DNA from: Stenotrophomonas sp. MMGLT7
Lineage (GTDB): Bacteria > Pseudomonadota > Gammaproteobacteria > Xanthomonadales > Xanthomonadaceae
Reading direction: 5' to 3'
Assembly (NCBI RefSeq): GCF_021168555.1
Contig: NZ_JAJOZS010000005.1
Span: forward strand, 186,001-250,000
Length of the DNA stretch: 64,000 nt
Shown here one piece after another: positions 17,092 through 26,691 of the stretch (position 1 is the first letter of the stretch; every line of letters begins with the position of its first letter). Position numbers and translations under genes: made by a program. The notes beneath the pieces are model-generated. The model made no database searches. It saw only the letters and a list, made by a program, of their open reading frames with translations, and was not told where the DNA came from.

Positions 17092-18264
17092 ATGACCCGA
17101 TCCCCTCTGCTCCCGACCGCCCTGGCCGCCGCCATGGTCCTCGCCCTGGCCGGCTGCAAGCCGCAGCCGGCAAGCCCGCCCGCCGATTCCCGGGCCGCCG
17201 CGCCGGCGCCGGCCGCTGCCGAGGCCCGCGCGCCCGAGGTGCAGCGCCGGCAACTGGCGCGCGGGCTGTACGAACTGGCCTACAGCCCGTCGCAGGATGC
17301 GCTGTTCGTGGCCTCTTCCGGCGGCTTCGGCCCGGATGCGGCGCCGTCGCGGGTGCTGCGGCTGGATCCGCGCACGCTCGAGGTCCAGGCCGAGATCCCG
17401 CTCGAGCGCAAGGCCTTCGGCGTGGTGCTCGACGACGCTGGCGGCCGCCTGTACGTCGGCAACACCGTGGACACTTCGGTCACCGTGGTGGACATCGCCG
17501 CCAACGAGGCGGTCGGGCTGGTCCAGCTCGAAGCCAAGACCAGGGGCGCGGACGGCCAGGAACGCTACGCGCACGACCTGCGCGAGCTGGTGGTGGACCC
17601 GGCGGGCCGGCGCCTGTACGTCACCGGCCACTCCGAGCAGGGCAGCGTGCTGTTCGTGGTCGATACCGACGCGCTGAAGGTGGTGTCGACCGTCGAGGGC
17701 CTGGGCAAGGCCAAGGCACCGGGCCTGTTCCTGGATGCGGCGGGCAAGCGCGTGTTCACCTCCAACCTGCTGGGCGAGGTGGTGGTGGTCGATACCGACA
17801 CGCTGGCGGTGTCGCAGCGCCACCGCACCGGCATCGAGCAGCCGATGAACCTGGCCTACGACCCGGCCGGCAAGCGCCTGTTCGTCACCGACCAGGGCCT
17901 GGCGATGATCCGCGACTACCAGGCCAAGTCGATCCCGGGCTTCCAGTCGCGCAACCCCGGCAACCGCATCGTCGTGCTCGACGCCGACAGCGGCCGCGAA
18001 CTGCACAGCATCGCGACCGAGGCCGGCCCGCTGGCGATCCGCTTCGACGCCCCGCGCAAGCGCCTGTACGTCACCCATCGCGAGGCCGGCAAGGTCACCG
18101 TCCACGACAGCGACGACTACCGCCTGCTGCACAGCATCGACCTGCCCACCCATCCCAACAGCCTGGCGTTGGACGAGCAGCGCAACGTGCTCTACGCGAG
18201 CATCAAGAACGGCGAGGCGGACCCGGAGAGCGCCGAGGAGAGCGTGGCGCGGATCGCGCTGTAG
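17092..18264 (+). CDS. YncE-like beta-propeller lipoprotein
   Basis: 390 residues. A lipoprotein signal (lipobox LAGC, Cys about residue 23) and a Pro/Ala linker precede seven or so YVTN-type propeller repeats such as GRLYVGNTVDTSVTVVD, GRRLYVTGHSEQGSVLFVVD and KRLYVTHREAGKVTVHD. This matches the periplasmic YncE family, whose precise role is unclear. A TACAGT -10-like hexamer at 16971 suggests its own promoter with a leader of more than 100 bases. The gene stands alone between non-coding stretches. Confidence 0.85.
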   Translation: MTRSPLLPTALAAAMVLALAGCKPQPASPPADSRAAAPAPAAAEARAPEVQRRQLARGLYELAYSPSQDALFVASSGGFGPDAAPSRVLRLDPRTLEVQAEIPLERKAFGVVLDDAGGRLYVGNTVDTSVTVVDIAANEAVGLVQLEAKTRGADGQERYAHDLRELVVDPAGRRLYVTGHSEQGSVLFVVDTDALKVVSTVEGLGKAKAPGLFLDAAGKRVFTSNLLGEVVVVDTDTLAVSQRHRTGIEQPMNLAYDPAGKRLFVTDQGLAMIRDYQAKSIPGFQSRNPGNRIVVLDADSGRELHSIATEAGPLAIRFDAPRKRLYVTHREAGKVTVHDSDDYRLLHSIDLPTHPNSLALDEQRNVLYASIKNGEADPESAEESVARIAL

Positions 18265-18457
18265 GGCGCGTCATGCATTGCCGGGCACGGGGTCCGCGGG
18301 GGCGTAGCCCAGGCGAGGGCAAGCGCGGCACCCGGGCGCCATGGCCGATCCGGATGCAGCCTGCGGCCGAGCCGGGGCTGCCCGCGCCCGGCACGCCCCG
18401 CTTGGGAGTCGACGGCGCCGACGACGAGGAAGCGGGCGTCAATGAGATGAACCGTCT

Positions 18458-18600
18458 CCTTCTCCCGCTTGCGGGGCGAGGCACCGTTGAGGTGGAAGGT
18501 GCCCGCAGGGTGGATGGTGCTTGCCGGGAGCATGGGAAGGCCCCGGCGGAAGGGCCCCCATCCGGCGCTGCGCCCCCTTCCGCGCAAGCGCCAGGAGGGA
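18458..18600 (-). repeat. Diverged copy of the 164-bp dispersed repeat
   Basis: Read on the minus strand, this stretch follows the same order as the array unit at 41283-41962: the CCGGATG-AGGGC core, a CCCATGCTCC-like segment and CTTCTCCCGC palindromes. It carries many substitutions and small indels. It occupies the gene-free space between the YncE-like and patatin genes (18265-18723). The rest of that gap shows no gene. Confidence 0.65.
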
Positions 18601-18723
18601 ACGCGCCTGTCCCCGTCTCGCGATGAAGAGGGAGGACTTACCGCGGCCCGGACGCCGCGTGCATCGGCCGCACGGTGCCGGCCCACTGCCGGAACGTCGG
18701 CCGCATCCCCCGCGCCACGCCGG

Positions 18724-19758
18724 TCACTGTGCCGGCGCGGCGGTGCAGTCGCCCTCGCGCCGCATCAGCTTGCTCAGCCGCGAGCGCTTCTCCAGGCAGC
18801 CCTGTTGCGCGGCGGCGGCGGCCTGCTCCTGCGCGGCACGCGCGGCCGCGGCGCGCTGGGCCTGCAGCTGGCCGATCTTCTGGCGGATCTGCGGCATCGC
18901 CGCCAGCGCAGCGCGCTCGCCTTCCAGGATCGCGGTGTTGCGCTGGGTGAAATCGGCCGCGCCGATGTCCAGCACCTTGGGCCGGATCACCACGTCGGCA
19001 CGCTCCAGCTCGGCCTTGCCCAGGCGCTGGCCCATGATCGCGATCGACTGGTTGACGGTGCCGAACAGGCCGCCCGGGGTGCTGCCGCTGGCCCTGTTGG
19101 AGATGTCCACGGCGATGACGAACTCGGCGCCGAGCTGGCGCGCCGCGTCTACCGGCACCGGGCTGACCACGCCGCCGTCGACGTAGTGGTACTGGCCGAT
19201 GGCCACCGGCTCGAACACGCCGGGGACGCTGCTTGAGGCGCGTACCGCCTGGCCGGCGTTGCCGCGCACGAACACCGTGCGCTCGCCGTCCTCCAGCCGC
19301 GTGGCCACCGCGGCGAACGGCCGCCCGAGCTTCTCGATCGGGCGGTTGCCCAACTGCTGGTTGACGTAGTCCTGCAGCTTCTGCCCCTGCACCAGCCCGC
19401 CGGAGAACAGCCGCACGTCGCGGATGCTGGCCTGGTCCAGCGCCACCGCCTTCTCCTGCATGGCGAACGCATCCATGCCGCTGGCGTACAGCGCGCCGAC
19501 CACGCTGCCGGCGCTGGTACCGGACACCACCACCGGCTCGAAGCCGTTGGCCTCCAGCATCTTGATCACGCCGATGTGGGCGAAGCCCTTGGCGGCACCG
19601 CCGCCGAGGGCGATGCCGATGCGCACCGGCTTGGCCTCCGGCGCCGCCGCTGGGCCGGCCACCGGCGGCGCCGGAGGGCGGACATTGTCGCCACCGCAGG
19701 CGGCCAGCAAGCCGAGCAGGGCAAGGGGCAGCAGCAGGCGCGGGCGCAGCGGTTTCAT
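18724..19758 (-). CDS. Patatin-like phospholipase lipoprotein
   Basis: 344 residues with a lipobox (LLAAC, Cys21) and Pro-rich linker. The patatin domain spans about 44-250: glycine-rich LGGGAAKGFAHIG oxyanion region, Ser82 in GTSAGS, and the Asp of the DGG motif in YHYVDGGVVSPVPVD. It is close to the bacterial RssA type, with an additional Ala/Gln-rich helical C-terminal tail. Likely activity is acyl-ester hydrolysis at the cell envelope. Transcribed away from the TonB receptor gene, with about 430 bases between them. Confidence 0.9.
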   Translation of the reverse strand: MKPLRPRLLLPLALLGLLAACGGDNVRPPAPPVAGPAAAPEAKPVRIGIALGGGAAKGFAHIGVIKMLEANGFEPVVVSGTSAGSVVGALYASGMDAFAMQEKAVALDQASIRDVRLFSGGLVQGQKLQDYVNQQLGNRPIEKLGRPFAAVATRLEDGERTVFVRGNAGQAVRASSSVPGVFEPVAIGQYHYVDGGVVSPVPVDAARQLGAEFVIAVDISNRASGSTPGGLFGTVNQSIAIMGQRLGKAELERADVVIRPKVLDIGAADFTQRNTAILEGERAALAAMPQIRQKIGQLQAQRAAAARAAQEQAAAAAQQGCLEKRSRLSKLMRREGDCTAAPAQ

Positions 19759-20189
19759 CGACTAAGGTCAGGTCGGGAGAGGGCGCAAGCATACCCGCCC
19801 CCGGCACAATCCCGGAGCAACGGCGGCGCGGCCGCCTGCGTGCCGTCCGTGCGTCATCGCCGCGGCCCGGCAGGCTAGCCCCGCGATCCCGGCGACTCGC
19901 GATCCCGGCGCCGGCGCGACCCGATGTTCCGCGCATCGGAACCGCGCCGGTCGGCGGCGTGGAGCCGACCGGCGGCACGGCATTGCGCCGCCATCGCGCC
20001 CCGCTCCGCATCGCGCTCATGACGCGAACGGATAACCATATTCCCGTTGCTTATCGGCGATCCTTTGACATCGTTGTCGTGCCCGGGCGTCATATGCGCT
20101 GCTCGGTTGCGGCCGTATCGCGGTCCAGCGGTTCCTCCCCCTCTCCCCCCGATCAGGACCGGCGCCCAGGCGCCGGCTGGTATGCGCGA
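19759..20189. other. Gene-free divergent control region of patatin and TonB-receptor genes
   Basis: No gene is seen. Bases 20030-20100 are clearly AT-richer and contain TTGACA (20065-20070), a good -35, but no matching -10 at 16-18 bases was found. It is the probable promoter zone for the downstream TonB receptor. Confidence 0.45.
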
Positions 20190-22640
20190 ATGACGTCCAG
20201 GCTGTCCGTTTCCCTCCTCTCCGCCGCCCTCGCCGCGGGCCTGCCGGCTGCCGCCGTGGCCGCCGACCCGCCGGTCTCCACCCTCGATGCGCTGGTGGTC
20301 ACCGGCAACCGCGGCCAGCCGCGCACGGTGACCGACAGTCCGGCGCCGATCGACGTGATCTCCGCCGAGCAGCTGTCGCGGCTGGCCGCCGGCGCGCCGC
20401 TGCGCGACGTGCTGAGCCAGCTGGTGCCGTCCTACCAGAGCATGTCCGCCGGCAGCTCGTCGTGGAGCAGCGTCGCCCGCCCGGCCGGCCTGCGCGGCCT
20501 GTCCGGCGGCCACGTACTGGTGCTGGTCAACGGCAAGCGCCGCCACAACAGCTCGCTGGTGGACCTGAACACCGGCAACGTCGCCAACGGCGTCAACGCG
20601 GTGGACCTGGACCTGATCCCGGTCAGCGCGATCGGCCACATCGAGATCCTGCGCGACGGCGCCGCCGCGCAGTACGGTTCGGACGCCATCGCCGGGGTCA
20701 TCAACGTCATCCTCAAGTCCGACGCCGAAGGCGGGCAGCTGAGCCTGCAGGGCGGCGCGCGCTATCCGTGGAGCTACCGCGACGGCAGCCGCACCCGCAA
20801 CGACGGCGAAACCGTGCAGCTCGGCCTCAGCCACGGCTTCGGCCTCGGCGATGGCGGTTCGAGCACCTGGTCGATGGACTACAAGAGCCAGCAGTCGGCC
20901 TCGCGCGGCATCCGCTCCACCAGCACCTTCTATGCCGCCGGCGATCCGCGCGAGGCCACGGTCGACAAGCGCGTCTATGCCGGCGGCCTGCCCAAGCTGT
21001 GGCAGTTCGGCCTGGCGCAGAACACCGTGCTCCCGCTCGGCGACGGCCTGGATTTCTACAGCAACGGCACCTTCGCCTGGCGCCATGCCGAGGTCGGCCA
21101 GGCCGGACGCCTGCCCAACTCGAGCAACAACCTGGTCGAGGTCTACCCGGACGGCTTCACCCCCTGGTACGCGATGGACGAGTACGACTACCAGCTCACC
21201 GGCGGCCTGCGCGGGCTGTGGGGCGAGTGGGACTGGGACCTGAGCACCAGCTTCGGCCGCAACCACGTCGACCACGGCTCGGAGCATTCGCTCAACGCCT
21301 CGCTGGGCAGCGCCAGCCCGACCCGCTTCGACACCTTCACCTCGATCTCCGACCTGTGGGTGACCAACCTCGACCTGACCCGCGCGGTGCAGCTGGCCGG
21401 GCGGCCGCTGCAGATCTCCGCCGGCCTGGAGCATCGCTACGAGGCCTTCCGCACCCGCGCCGGCGACCTGGCCGCCTATGCCGACGGCGGCTACGTCTAT
21501 TCCGGCGGCAGCCTGGCCGGCCAGCCCGCGGCGGTCGGCGCGCAGGGCGCGATCATCGTCACCCCCGAGGACGAGGCCGACCTGCACCGCAACGACCTGG
21601 CCGCGTACGCCGACTTCTCCTGGGACCTGAGCGAGCGCTGGGTGCTGGGTGCGGCCGGCCGCTTCGAGCACTACGACGACAGCGCCGGCAACGTCGCCAG
21701 CGGCAAGCTGACCAGCAAGTTCGCCTTCACCCCGTGGCTGTCGCTGCGCGGCACGGTCAGCAACGGCTTCCGCGCGCCATCGCTGTCGCAGATGGGCTTC
21801 GGCCAGTCGTCCACCGCCTACGCCAACATCGACGGCGCCTACACCGCGATCCAGTCCAAGACCGTCTCCTCCAGCAGCGCGCTGGCGCGTGCCCTCGGCG
21901 GCCAGGACCTGGAGCCGGAGAAATCGACCAACTACAGCCTGGGCCTGGTACTGACCCCGGCCGACGACCTGTCGCTGACAGTGGACGCATACCGGATCGC
22001 GCTGCGCGACCGGGTCATGCTGACCGGCTACCTGTCCGGCAGCGGCGTGGACGCGATCCTGGCCGCCAACGGCTTCTCCACCGACCAGTACGTGCGCTAC
22101 TTCGCCAATGCGCTGGATACGCGCACCACCGGCGTGGACGTGGTCGGCACCTGGCGCCAGCGCAGCGCGGGCCTGGGCCAGTTCGACTGGAGCGTGGGCT
22201 ACAACTGGAACAAGACCGAGATCACCGGCATCGCCGCCAACCCGCCGGCGCTGGCCGACCTGGGCCTGACCCTGTTCAACCGGCAGATGCAGCGCTACGT
22301 CACCGACGGCACCCCGCACAACAAGCTCGCGCTGGCGCTGAACTGGCGCTACGGCCGCTTCGACGTCAATCTGCGCCAGACCCGCTACGGCAGCTTCGTC
22401 AATCCCGGCACCAGCGCCGCCTACGACGAACGCTACGGCGGCAAGTGGATCACCGACCTGGACCTGGGCTACCGGCTGACGCCCAGGGTCGCGCTGGCGA
22501 TCGGCGCCAACAACCTGTTCGACCGCTATCCCGACGCGCTGCAGGCCACCAACACGATCGGCTCGGCGCCCTATGCCTCGAACTCGCCGTTCGGCGTCTA
22601 TGGCGGCTACTACTATGCGCGAGTGACGGTGGACCTGTAG
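20190..22640 (+). CDS. TonB-dependent receptor
   Basis: 816 residues. A signal peptide (ending AVAADPP) is followed by a short [14 protein letters not shown] segment that may serve as TonB box. The plug domain (about 45-170) contains [32 protein letters not shown] and [20 protein letters not shown]. The rest is a beta-barrel with C-terminal VTVDL ending in a hydrophobic residue. Such receptors import siderophores, cobalamin or oligosaccharides using TonB energy. A penicillin-acylase-family gene and a small secreted protein follow within 25 bases, suggesting one transport-and-processing operon, perhaps for an acylated ligand. Substrate unknown. Confidence 0.93.
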   Translation: MTSRLSVSLLSAALAAGLPAAAVAADPPVSTLDALVVTGNRGQPRTVTDSPAPIDVISAEQLSRLAAGAPLRDVLSQLVPSYQSMSAGSSSWSSVARPAGLRGLSGGHVLVLVNGKRRHNSSLVDLNTGNVANGVNAVDLDLIPVSAIGHIEILRDGAAAQYGSDAIAGVINVILKSDAEGGQLSLQGGARYPWSYRDGSRTRNDGETVQLGLSHGFGLGDGGSSTWSMDYKSQQSASRGIRSTSTFYAAGDPREATVDKRVYAGGLPKLWQFGLAQNTVLPLGDGLDFYSNGTFAWRHAEVGQAGRLPNSSNNLVEVYPDGFTPWYAMDEYDYQLTGGLRGLWGEWDWDLSTSFGRNHVDHGSEHSLNASLGSASPTRFDTFTSISDLWVTNLDLTRAVQLAGRPLQISAGLEHRYEAFRTRAGDLAAYADGGYVYSGGSLAGQPAAVGAQGAIIVTPEDEADLHRNDLAAYADFSWDLSERWVLGAAGRFEHYDDSAGNVASGKLTSKFAFTPWLSLRGTVSNGFRAPSLSQMGFGQSSTAYANIDGAYTAIQSKTVSSSSALARALGGQDLEPEKSTNYSLGLVLTPADDLSLTVDAYRIALRDRVMLTGYLSGSGVDAILAANGFSTDQYVRYFANALDTRTTGVDVVGTWRQRSAGLGQFDWSVGYNWNKTEITGIAANPPALADLGLTLFNRQMQRYVTDGTPHNKLALALNWRYGRFDVNLRQTRYGSFVNPGTSAAYDERYGGKWITDLDLGYRLTPRVALAIGANNLFDRYPDALQATNTIGSAPYASNSPFGVYGGYYYARVTVDL

Positions 22641-22665
22641 CCCCCTACGAAACGAGACCCGGCCG

Positions 22666-24777
22666 ATGAAGCGATTGCTGCTGCTGTTGCTGTGCCTGTG
22701 CCCGGCCATGCCGCTGGCCGCCGCCAACGACACCGGTGCGTCCGTGCCCGGCCGCGGACAGGTGCTGTGGGACCGCTACGGCGTGCCGCACGTCTATGCC
22801 AGGGACGAGGCGGGGCTGTTCTACGGCTTCGGCTGGAGCCAGGCCCGCAGCCACGGCGACCTGCTGCTGCGGGTGTACGGCGAGGCGCGCGGCCGCGCCG
22901 CAGAGTACTGGGGCGGGAAGTACGAGGCGCAGGACCGCTGGCTGCTGAGCAACGACGTGTACGAGCGCGCGCGGCAGTGGTACCGGCAGCAGCCGGCGCA
23001 GTTCCGCGCCGACCTGGACGCTTTCGCCCAGGGCATCAACGACTACGCCGCGCGGCACCCGCGCGAGATCGGCGCCGAGGTCCGGGTGGTGCTGCCGGTC
23101 AGCGCCGTGGACGTGGTCGCGCACGCGCACCGGCTGATGAACTTCACCTACGTGGTCTCGCCCAACAAGGTGTTCCAGGGTTCGACCGGCAGTGCGGCCA
23201 GCAGCGCGGCCGGCGCCTCCAACGGCTGGGCGGTGATGCCCTCGCGCACCCGCGACGGCCACGCCATGCTGCTGGCCAACCCGCACCTGAGCTGGACCGA
23301 GGGCGTGTTCCGCTACTACGAGGCGCACCTAGTGGCGCCGGGCGTGGACATCTACGGCGCCACCCAGGTCGGGCTGCCGGTGATGCGCTTCGCCTTCAAT
23401 CCCGACCTGGGCTACACGCACACGGTCAACACCATGCTCGGCTACACCAACTACGCGCTGGAACTGGCCGACGGCGGCTACCGCTTCGACGGCAAGATGC
23501 TGCCGTTCCACAGCCGCAGCGTGCGCTACCGCGTGCGCCAGGCCGACGGTAGCGTGCAGGACAAGCTGCTGCAGATCCGCAGCAGCGTGCAGGGCACGGT
23601 GTTCACTCGCGACGACGGCAGGACCGTGGCCCTGCGCGTGGCCGGGCTGGACCGCCCCGGCGCGCTGCTGCAGTACTGGAAGATGAGCACCGCGCGCGAC
23701 TTCGCCGGCTTCCAGCAGGCGCTGCGGATGATGCAGGTGCCGATGTTCAACATCGTCTATGCCGACCGCGCCGGCCACGCGATGTTCCTGGACAACGGCC
23801 TGCTGCCGAAGCATCCCGATGGCGACCTGGACCACTGGCGCGGGCTGGTGCCGGGCGACACCTCGGCCACGCTGTGGACCGAGCTGCACGGCTACGACGA
23901 CCTGCCCAAGGTGATCGACCCGCCCGGCGGCTTCGTGCAGAACGCCAACGACCCGCCATGGAACTCGACCTGGCCGGCGCAGCTGCACGCCTCCGACTTC
24001 CCGGCCTACGTGGCCGCGCCCGGCCCGTACTCGCTGCGCGCGCAGACCTCGCTGGCGCTGCTGCGCGAGCATCCGCAGCTGGATTTCGAGCAACTGGTCC
24101 GGCTCAAGACCACCACCCGCTCGCGCCTGGCCGATCGCGTGCTCGGGCAACTGCTGCCGGCCGCGGCCGCCGATACGCGCCCGCTGGTGCGGCAGGCCGG
24201 GCAGGTGCTGGCGCGCTGGGACCGCGACAGCCTGCCCGACAGCCGCGGCGCGCTGCTGTTCGAGCGCTGGGCGCTGCACTTCGCCGGCCCCACCTTCTCC
24301 GGCCAGGGCCACTACGCGCGCAAGTGGAGCGCGGACGATCCGCAGGCCACCCCGGCCGGGATCGCCGACGTGGCGGGTGCGCTGGACATGCTCGAACAGG
24401 CCGCGCAGGAGACCGTGCAGCGCTACGGCAGCCTGGACCGTCCGTTCGGCGAGGTCTCGCGCTTCCGCATCGGCGAGGTGGACGTGCCGGGCAGCGGCGG
24501 CTTCGGCAACACCGGCGCGTTCCACGTCATCACGTGGGGCGAGCCGGGCGACGACGGCGTGCGCACCCCGCGGCACGGCGAGACCTGGGTATCGATGGTG
24601 GAGTTCTCCACCCCGCTCAAGGCCGTGGGCCTGCTGAGCTACGGCAATTCCACCCAGCCCGGCAGCGCGCACGCCGGCGACCAGCTGCCGCTGCTGTCGC
24701 GCCGGCAGTACCGCACCCTGTGGCTGAGCCGCGACCAGGTGGAAGCGAACCTGGAAGCCACCGACACCCTGCCCTGA
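22666..24777 (+). CDS. Penicillin acylase family N-terminal nucleophile hydrolase
   Basis: 703 residues with a signal peptide ([20 protein letters not shown]). The protein has the layout of penicillin/acyl-homoserine-lactone acylases: an alpha-chain segment ([26 protein letters not shown]), then the autoproteolytic site where Ser185 of GASNGWAV would become the N-terminal nucleophile of the beta chain. Later come [24 protein letters not shown] and the [19 protein letters not shown] block. These enzymes cleave amide bonds of beta-lactams, acyl-homoserine lactones or related acyl peptides in the periplasm. Located 25 bases after a TonB-receptor gene, it may process the imported ligand. True substrate not deducible. 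Confidence 0.9.
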   Translation: MKRLLLLLLCLCPAMPLAAANDTGASVPGRGQVLWDRYGVPHVYARDEAGLFYGFGWSQARSHGDLLLRVYGEARGRAAEYWGGKYEAQDRWLLSNDVYERARQWYRQQPAQFRADLDAFAQGINDYAARHPREIGAEVRVVLPVSAVDVVAHAHRLMNFTYVVSPNKVFQGSTGSAASSAAGASNGWAVMPSRTRDGHAMLLANPHLSWTEGVFRYYEAHLVAPGVDIYGATQVGLPVMRFAFNPDLGYTHTVNTMLGYTNYALELADGGYRFDGKMLPFHSRSVRYRVRQADGSVQDKLLQIRSSVQGTVFTRDDGRTVALRVAGLDRPGALLQYWKMSTARDFAGFQQALRMMQVPMFNIVYADRAGHAMFLDNGLLPKHPDGDLDHWRGLVPGDTSATLWTELHGYDDLPKVIDPPGGFVQNANDPPWNSTWPAQLHASDFPAYVAAPGPYSLRAQTSLALLREHPQLDFEQLVRLKTTTRSRLADRVLGQLLPAAAADTRPLVRQAGQVLARWDRDSLPDSRGALLFERWALHFAGPTFSGQGHYARKWSADDPQATPAGIADVAGALDMLEQAAQETVQRYGSLDRPFGEVSRFRIGEVDVPGSGGFGNTGAFHVITWGEPGDDGVRTPRHGETWVSMVEFSTPLKAVGLLSYGNSTQPGSAHAGDQLPLLSRRQYRTLWLSRDQVEANLEATDTLP

Positions 24778-24796
24778 TGCCCGAGGACCACTGCGC

Positions 24797-25273
24797 ATGA
24801 ACATCGTCCGCCGCCTGTCCGCCGCGCTGCTGCTGGCGGCGCTGCCGCTGGCCGCCAGCGCCGCCCACCCGTTCGACGGCCGCTACCGGGTGCAGCCCGA
24901 GCGCGTGGTCTGGAGCAACGGCCAGTTGCCGGCCGGCTTCAGCCTGACCCTCGACCTGGCCTTCGAAGGCGAGCGCATCCACTACCGCTCGGTCAACGAC
25001 ACCAACCCGCGCGATCCCAAGCGCAACGACTTCTACATCGAGCTGGACAACCGCCCGCACCCGCTGCCCGGCTATGCCCGCTACAACCAGATCCAGGGAC
25101 GCCGGCTGAGCGCCAGCGAATACGAGGTACTGCACCTGCAGGACGGCGACGTGATCGTGGCCGAGTTCTGGCAGTTCCTGCCCGACGCCCGGCAGCTGGT
25201 GCGGCGCGGCGTGGGCAAGTCGCCGGAGGGCCGCTCCAAGGCATTCGAGGAGTACTTCCAGCGGATCGACTGA
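24797..25273 (+). CDS. Small secreted protein of unknown function
   Basis: 158 residues with a clear signal peptide (RRLSAALLLAALPLAASAA). The mature part is a compact, probably beta-rich domain beginning HPFDGRYRVQPERVVW, with NDTNPRDPKRNDFYIELDN in the middle and a final KAFEEYFQRID. I do not recognise a family. It follows the acylase gene by 19 bases and precedes a large REP palindrome, so it is the likely last gene of the TonB-receptor/acylase operon and may bind the same ligand in the periplasm. That role is inference only. Confidence 0.8.
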   Translation: MNIVRRLSAALLLAALPLAASAAHPFDGRYRVQPERVVWSNGQLPAGFSLTLDLAFEGERIHYRSVNDTNPRDPKRNDFYIELDNRPHPLPGYARYNQIQGRRLSASEYEVLHLQDGDVIVAEFWQFLPDARQLVRRGVGKSPEGRSKAFEEYFQRID

Positions 25274-25306
25274 GCGCGCGCGCAGGCGCGATCCGCACGC
25301 CGGACC

Positions 25307-25376
25307 CGTAGGAGCGACTTCAGTCGCGATCGGGCTCTGCCGGTAAAGCCCGATCGCGACTGAAGTCGCTCCTACG
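25307..25376. repeat. Large GTAG-type REP palindrome
   Basis: Two perfect 30-base arms (25307-25336 and 25347-25376) around a 10-base loop; the arms begin GTAGGAGCGACTTCAGTCGC. The same core recurs as an inverted pair at 50132-50199. It separates the convergent secreted-protein gene and the AIM24/GYF gene, where such elements often act as bidirectional transcription stops. Confidence 0.88.
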
Positions 25377-25478
25377 GAAGAAGGCGAAGCGGGCAGCAGA
25401 AGGCGAAGCGGGAACCACGGGCCGGGGCCACGCCTCCGACGCCACGCAAGCAACCTGGGCGCGATCGTTCCCGGAACC

Positions 25479-26495
25479 TCAGAACCGGTTGTCGCCGTCC
25501 AGGATCCGCCCCAGCCCGCCCAGCACCGAGCCCTCGCCGCGGGCCTGCCCGCCGCCCTGCGGCGCGGCGGCGAACATGCGCCCGGCCAGCCGCGAGAACG
25601 GCAGCGACTGCAGCCACACGTGGCCCGGCCCGGTCAGGGTGGCCAGGAACACGCCCTCGCCGCCGAACAGCATGCTCTTGATGCCGGCCACCCGGCGCAC
25701 GTCCATGTTCACGCTGGCGTGGTAGGCGACCACGCAGCCGGTATCGACGTCGAGGCGCTCGCCCGCGGCCAGTTCGCGCTCGACCAGGGTGCCGCCGGCG
25801 TGCACGAACACCCAGCCGTCGCCTTCGAGCTTCTGCATGATGAAGCCCTCGCCGCCGAACAGGCCGGTCATGATGTTGCGCTGGAAGGCGATGCCCAGCG
25901 ACACCCCGCGTGCGCCGGCCAGGAAGCTGTCCTTCTGGCAGATCAGGCGACCGCCGTGGTCGGACAGCTTCAGCGCCAGCACCGTGCCCGGGTACGGCGC
26001 GGCGAAGGCGACCTTGGCCTTGCCCTGGCCGGTATGGGTGTAGACGGTGGTGAACATGCTCTCGCCGGTGACCACGCGCTTGCCGGCCGACAGCAGCTTG
26101 TCCAGCAGGCCGCCGCCGGCGCCGCTGTGGCTGCCGTCGCCGAAGATCGTGTCCATCTGCACGCTGGCGTCCTTGAACATCAGCGCGCCGGCCTCGGCCA
26201 CCGCGCTCTCGCCCGGGTCCAGCTCCACTTCGACGAACTGCATGTCGTGGCCGACGATGCGGAAGTCGATCTCGTCGGCGCGCGCGCCGTACCCGCCCGC
26301 CGGCGGCGGGGGCGGCGGCATCGACGCCGCCGCGCCGCCGAGCTCGGCGATCTCGCCGATCGGCTTCCAGCCGCTCATGCCCTCGCGCCAGCCCAGCGCG
26401 CGAGGATTGAGCCGGGCGTACTCGCGCGCGTCCTGCTCGTCCAGCGGGCCGGTGCGGTCGGGCAGGCCGGGGATGTGGAAGTACCACTGGGTCAT
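25479..26495 (-). CDS. AIM24/TIGR00266-family protein with N-terminal GYF_2 domain
   Basis: 338 residues from ATG 26495, which has AGGAG eight bases upstream; an in-frame GTG nine bases earlier is less likely. Residues 1-60 form a GYF_2-type module (WYFHIPGLPDRTGPLDEQD and ALGWREGMSGWKPIGEIAEL). After a Pro-rich linker, the TIGR00266/AIM24 beta-structure follows: ESAVAEAGALMFKDASVQM, GGLLDKLLSAGKRVVTGESMF, SLGIAFQRNIMTGLFGGEGF, and MLFGGEGVFLATLTGPGHVWLQSLPFSRLA. No signal peptide, so cytoplasmic. Function of the family is unsettled; it is distantly related to a mitochondrial inner-membrane-organisation protein. Confidence 0.88.
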   Translation of the reverse strand: MTQWYFHIPGLPDRTGPLDEQDAREYARLNPRALGWREGMSGWKPIGEIAELGGAAASMPPPPPPAGGYGARADEIDFRIVGHDMQFVEVELDPGESAVAEAGALMFKDASVQMDTIFGDGSHSGAGGGLLDKLLSAGKRVVTGESMFTTVYTHTGQGKAKVAFAAPYPGTVLALKLSDHGGRLICQKDSFLAGARGVSLGIAFQRNIMTGLFGGEGFIMQKLEGDGWVFVHAGGTLVERELAAGERLDVDTGCVVAYHASVNMDVRRVAGIKSMLFGGEGVFLATLTGPGHVWLQSLPFSRLAGRMFAAAPQGGGQARGEGSVLGGLGRILDGDNRF

Positions 26496-26641
26496 GGAAG
26501 CCACTCCTGCGTGATGGGGGAATGGAGTCTACGACGGGACGATGGCCGACGACGCGCATCGACGCAGGTGCCTGCGGGGATGGCGCAGCCGCCGCGACCG
26601 GGAAAACGGCGAGGTAATCGCGGTTTGCGTGTGCGGCAGGA

Positions 26642-26674
26642 CAGGAGCGGGTGGCCTGGCCATGCCCGCTCCTG
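26642..26674 (-). terminator. Hairpin just after the Oar-like receptor gene
   Basis: CAGGAGCGGG (26642-26651) pairs perfectly with CCCGCTCCTG (26665-26674) across a 13-base loop, 18 bases beyond the receptor stop. No T-run follows, so it is at best a weak or Rho-assisted terminator. Confidence 0.35.
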
Positions 26675-26691
26675 CCGCTGCGGTGCGGAGG

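Noticed and set aside
20065-20095. TTGACA promoter for the TonB receptor
   Set aside because: A good -35 but the nearest -10-like hexamers (TCATAT, CATATG) are 19-20 bases away; not listed as a promoter.
22729-22740. Another ACCGGT match (GACACCGGTGCG)
   Set aside because: It is within the acylase coding sequence just after the signal peptide, with flanks unlike the three candidate operators.
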